Assembly: GCA_011522725.1 (NCBI GenBank)
Contig: WTIL01000004.1
Location: 3,220-40,378 of the forward strand
Source of the DNA: Rhodospirillaceae bacterium
Lineage (GTDB): Bacteria; Pseudomonadota; Alphaproteobacteria; Puniceispirillales; Puniceispirillaceae
Direction: 5' to 3'
DNA: 37,159 bases
In this document: piece by piece, positions 34,032 to 37,159 of the stretch
How the letters are laid out: each line of letters begins with the position of its first letter
Numbering within the stretch: position 1 is the stretch's first letter
Notes under the pieces: generated by a model
Database searches by the model: none
What the model saw: only the letters and a program-made list of their open reading frames with translations
Told to the model about the DNA's origin: nothing
Position numbers and translations under genes: made by a program

Positions 34032-36863
34032 TCAGTGCGCGTCGGCCCAGCTGTCGGCGATGCCTGCCTCGGCCACCAGCGGCACGGCAAGGTCGAGCAC
34101 CGGATCAGCCGCGGATTCCATCACCGCACGAATCGCCTCGACAGCCGCCTCGGCAATGCTCTCCTCCGCCTCGAAGATCAGTTCGTCATGAACCTGCAGC
34201 AGCATGCGCGCCTCGATGCCCGCCTCGGCCAGCGCCGAGGGAAGGCGCACCATCGCACGCTTGATGATGTCGGCCGCGCTTCCCTGAATCGGCGCGTTGA
34301 TCGCCTGGCGTTCGGCAAAGCCGCGCTGCGCCGGGTTGCTTGCCGTAATCCCGGCGATATGGATGCGCCGCCCGAACAGCGTCTCGACATGGCCTGTCTC
34401 GCGCGCCTCGAGCTTGATCCTGTCCATATAGGCGCGAATTCCGGGGAAATTCTCGAAATAGGCGTTGATGTAGTCGCGCGCCTCGCCCTGGCGGATGCCG
34501 AGCTGGCGTGCCAGCCCGAACCCGGAGATGCCATAGATGATGCCGAAATTGATCGCCTTGGCGCGGCGGCGCGTCTCGCCGTCCATCTGGTCCAGCGGCA
34601 CGCCGAACACCTCCGATGCGGTGCGGGCATGAATATCGACACCGGCACGGAAGGCATCGATCATCGATTGCTCGCCGGCGACATGCGCCACAAGCCGCAG
34701 CTCGATCTGCGAATAGTCGGCCGAGATCAGCTTCTTGCCCGGCGCGGCGACAAAGGCGGTGCGGATCTGCCGGCCCTCTGCCGTGCGGATCGGAATGTTC
34801 TGCACATTCGGGTCGGACGAGGACAGCCGCCCGGTCGAGGCGCCGACCATCGAGAACGAGGTATGGACACGCCCGCTCTCGGGAAGGATGCTGTCGACCA
34901 GCGCATCGGCATAGGTTGATTTCAGCTTGGCGAGCTGGCGCCAGTCAAGCACCCGCGCGGCGACCTCCACCCCTTCGGCCGCCAGCGTCTCCAGAACATC
35001 GGCCGAGGTCGACCAGGCCCCTGTCTTGGCCCGCTTGCCGCCCTGCAGCCCCATCTTGTCGAACAGGATCTCGCCAAGCTGCTTCGGCGAGGCAATGTTG
35101 AACTCCTCGCCGGCAAGGGCGTGGATCTCGGTCTGGAAGGCCTCCATGCGGGTGGCGAAGTCATTCGACATGCGCGCCAGGATCGACGGGTCGACCGTGA
35201 TCCCGGCATTCTCCATATCCGCCAGAACCGGTATCAGCGGCCGTTCCAGCCGCTCATAGACCGATGTCATCCCTTCGGTGGCGAGCCGTGGGCGCAGCAT
35301 CTGCCAGAGGCGAAGCGTGATGTCGGCATCCTCGGCCGCATAGTCGAGCGCCGCTTCCGGCGCCAGCGAGCCGAACGGCACCTGCTTGGCGCCCTTGCCG
35401 CAGACATCCTCGTATTTGATCGTGCTGTGATCCAGCCAGTGACCGGCCAGATTGTCCATCGAATGGCCCGACACCCGTCCCGCATCCAGCACATAGGACA
35501 GGCACATCGTGTCATCGACCGGGGCCAGCCTGATGCCGCCATTCACCGGGCGCATCAGCACATGGCTGTCATATTTCAGATTGTGGCCGATTTTCAGGAC
35601 CGACGCGTCCTCGAACAGTGGCTTCAGCACCGCGATGGCATCATCGAATCCGATCTGGTCATAGGTGGCCGGCGGCGCATCAAGCGCGAGCCCCCCCTGC
35701 CCGTCCGCCTCGACAACGGCGCCGCCATGGCGAAGCGGCACATAGCAGGCGCGCCCCGGGGCCAGCGCCATCGACACGCCGACCATTTCAGCCGCCGCCG
35801 CGTTCAGCGAACTGGTTTCGGTATCCACCGCCAGATAGCCCTGCTTGCGCGCCGCCGCGGCCCATTCCTCGAGCTTGGCGATCGATGTGACCAGCTCATA
35901 GCTGACCTCGCCTTCGGGAAGCGGTGCCGAAGCCGGTGCCGGGGCGCCTGCCGCCGGTTGCGGCGTGCCGCCCATCGACCTGACGGCCGGTTCTGCCGCC
36001 TCGGCAGGCGCGCCGACGCGGGTCAGCAACCGCTTGAAATCCTGCGCCTTCAGGAACGCGATCAGCCTGTCCATGTCGCGTTCGGTGCGCTTCAGCTCTT
36101 GCAGCGGCAGCGGCAGCGGCGCGTCGTCGCGAAGCCGTACGAGATCGCGTGAAATTCGTGCCTGCTCGGCGAAATTGATCAGATTTTCGCGCCGCTTCGG
36201 CTGCTTGATCTCCCCGGCGCTGGCAAGCAGCGTGTCGAGATCGCCATAGGCGTTGATCAGTTCTGCCGCCGTCTTCACGCCGATGCCGGGAACCCCGGGG
36301 ACATTGTCCGTGCTGTCGCCGGCAAGCGCCTGCACATCGACGACCTTGTCGGGTGTCACGCCGAAACGCTCCTCCACCTCCGGTCCGGCGATGCGGCGCT
36401 GTTTCATCGGGTCCAGCATGGTGACGCCGCCGCGCACCAGCTGCATCAGGTCCTTGTCGGACGAGACGATCACCGTTTCCATGCCGGCCGCCTCGCCGAG
36501 CGCGGCATAGGTCGCGATCAGGTCGTCGGCCTCGAACCCCGGCACCTCAAGCTGCGGCAGGCTCAGCGCCGTCGTCGCCTCGCGCACAAGGTCGAATTGC
36601 GGGACCAGCTCCTCGGGCGGGTCGGTGCGGTTTGCCTTGTAGTCGGCATAGATGTCGTTGCGGAAGGTCTTGCGCGCGGAGTCGAACACCACGGCGACAT
36701 GCGCCGGCGCCAGGTCATCAACCAGCTTCATCACCATGCCGGTAAAGCCGTAGACGGCGTTGACCGGCGTGCCGTCGCCGCGCGTCATCGGCGGCAGCGC
36801 GTGAAAGGCCCGGAAGATATAGCCGGACCCGTCGATCAGGACGAGCTGCTCGGACCCGCTCAT
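34032..36863 (-). CDS. polA: DNA polymerase I
   Basis: A 943-residue polymerase with all three domains. The 5'-3' exonuclease occupies about residues 1-290 (IDGSGYIFRAFHALP, VSSDKDLMQLV, GDSTDNVPGVPGIG). The proofreading exonuclease (about 330-530) keeps its acidic residues (VDTETSSL, IGHNLKYD, YAAEDADITLRLW) and should be active. The polymerase domain has motif A DYSQIELRLVAHVAGE, motif B RRRAKAINFGIIYGISGFG and motif C LLQVHDELIFE. Motif B has Phe at the position that governs dideoxynucleotide discrimination, as is normal. ATG 36863 is chosen; a GTG just before it adds one residue. Function is in repair and Okazaki fragment processing. Confidence 0.96.
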   Translation of the reverse strand: MSGSEQLVLIDGSGYIFRAFHALPPMTRGDGTPVNAVYGFTGMVMKLVDDLAPAHVAVVFDSARKTFRNDIYADYKANRTDPPEELVPQFDLVREATTALSLPQLEVPGFEADDLIATYAALGEAAGMETVIVSSDKDLMQLVRGGVTMLDPMKQRRIAGPEVEERFGVTPDKVVDVQALAGDSTDNVPGVPGIGVKTAAELINAYGDLDTLLASAGEIKQPKRRENLINFAEQARISRDLVRLRDDAPLPLPLQELKRTERDMDRLIAFLKAQDFKRLLTRVGAPAEAAEPAVRSMGGTPQPAAGAPAPASAPLPEGEVSYELVTSIAKLEEWAAAARKQGYLAVDTETSSLNAAAAEMVGVSMALAPGRACYVPLRHGGAVVEADGQGGLALDAPPATYDQIGFDDAIAVLKPLFEDASVLKIGHNLKYDSHVLMRPVNGGIRLAPVDDTMCLSYVLDAGRVSGHSMDNLAGHWLDHSTIKYEDVCGKGAKQVPFGSLAPEAALDYAAEDADITLRLWQMLRPRLATEGMTSVYERLERPLIPVLADMENAGITVDPSILARMSNDFATRMEAFQTEIHALAGEEFNIASPKQLGEILFDKMGLQGGKRAKTGAWSTSADVLETLAAEGVEVAARVLDWRQLAKLKSTYADALVDSILPESGRVHTSFSMVGASTGRLSSSDPNVQNIPIRTAEGRQIRTAFVAAPGKKLISADYSQIELRLVAHVAGEQSMIDAFRAGVDIHARTASEVFGVPLDQMDGETRRRAKAINFGIIYGISGFGLARQLGIRQGEARDYINAYFENFPGIRAYMDRIKLEARETGHVETLFGRRIHIAGITASNPAQRGFAERQAINAPIQGSAADIIKRAMVRLPSALAEAGIEARMLLQVHDELIFEAEESIAEAAVEAIRAVMESAADPVLDLAVPLVAEAGIADSWADAH

Positions 36864-36908
36864 CACGCGTTATCCCGCAGAATAGAGGTGAAGGCTGTCG
36901 TGCCGGTC

Positions 36909-37115
36909 CTAGTCATCATCCCCGCCGGTGCCCCGAACATAGCGGCGCGAGCAATAGGGGCAGATGATCTCGCCATCGGTGCCGAGCGTAAGCCAGACCC
37001 GCGGATGCCCGAGCGGGCCGCCACCGCCGTCACAGGCAATGCGTGCCTCTGTGACATGGATGGTCTCGGTCACTATTGCCTCGTTGGCGGCGCCTGCTGT
37101 CATGTTCTCGGCCAT
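36909..37115 (-). CDS. Zinc-finger domain protein (zf-CHCC, NDUFS6-like)
   Basis: A 68-residue protein with the CHCC zinc site seen in the mitochondrial complex I subunit NDUFS6: Cys in ARIACDGGGG, His in GPLGHPRVWL, and Cys-x2-Cys in EIICPYCSRRYV. It ends in an acidic tail (GGDDD). Alphaproteobacteria commonly encode it as a free protein, and a link to complex I assembly is inferred from the homology. It lies 45 bases upstream of polA on the same strand. ATG 37115 is used. ATG 37103 is also possible because an upstream frame ends in an ATGA overlap with it. Confidence 0.85.
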   Translation of the reverse strand: MAENMTAGAANEAIVTETIHVTEARIACDGGGGPLGHPRVWLTLGTDGEIICPYCSRRYVRGTGGDDD

Positions 37116-37159
37116 TCTCGATCCCCGCTTGATCCTGCTGTCGGCGCGCGCGGCGCCAT

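Noticed and set aside
37100-37159. Open - strand frame from the window edge ending TGA at 37100, overlapping a possible zinc-finger start
   Set aside because: Only 19 codons are visible and they match nothing; it may be the 3' end of an upstream gene but cannot be supported.

Overview
The window is a high-GC chromosomal segment from an alphaproteobacterium. The strongest evidence is gene order and gene type: lptC-lptA-lptB-ptsN, tRNA-Ala beside a TIGR02300-type acidic zinc-ribbon protein, aroA-cmk-rpsA-ihfB-lapA-trpF-trpB-trpA-accD-folC, then trxA, AddA/AddB, tsaE, ahcY, rapZ and a ChvG/ChvI two-component pair on the other strand. The alpha-type EPSP synthase, the AddAB (not RecBCD) repair enzyme and the NDUFS6-like zinc finger fit the same class. 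Some loci look trimmed (no rpoN/hpf, hprK, ptsH or murU/amgK in their usual places), and the left end carries genes for small methylated compounds. Both would suit a marine, SAR116-like lineage, but the family-level placement is only a guess.

Bases 1-6786 are an accessory metabolic region. On the + strand a 2-oxoglutarate oxygenase of the gamma-butyrobetaine hydroxylase family (cut by the window edge) overlaps an HD-domain oxygenase that keeps the PhnZ metal and substrate residues at nearly the same numbering. This is the arrangement of the TmpA/TmpB phosphonate pathway, which turns a trimethylated aminoethylphosphonate into glycine betaine and phosphate. A glutathione S-transferase follows. 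Facing it on the - strand are an 801-residue dimethylglycine/sarcosine dehydrogenase-type flavoprotein with a folate domain, a second DAO-type flavoprotein, a stand-alone cyclic-nucleotide-binding domain and a separate cupin gene. Together they suggest a route from a phosphonate or betaine to glycine, one-carbon units and phosphate.

Bases 7021-21602 are housekeeping genes on the + strand: RNase D, the Lpt lipopolysaccharide export genes, PtsN, the shikimate enzyme AroA, CMP kinase, ribosomal protein S1, IHF beta, a LapA-type membrane protein, the last tryptophan enzymes, acetyl-CoA carboxylase beta and folylpolyglutamate synthase. A tRNA-Ala(GGC) and the TIGR02300 gene lie on the - strand in the middle. 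Three good intrinsic terminators are visible in the window, plus a possible attenuator between lptA and lptB.

Bases 21626-37115 are almost entirely - strand genes: thioredoxin, a single 2155-codon reading frame that joins AddB and AddA end to end, TsaE, S-adenosylhomocysteinase, RapZ, ChvG, ChvI, DNA polymerase I and a small zinc-finger protein. The AddB-AddA fusion is the most striking feature. The second theme is what is missing: the usual neighbours of the nitrogen-PTS (rpoN, hpf, hprK, EIIA-Man, HPr) are absent from both places where alphaproteobacteria normally keep them, and RapZ has lost its Walker A lysine.
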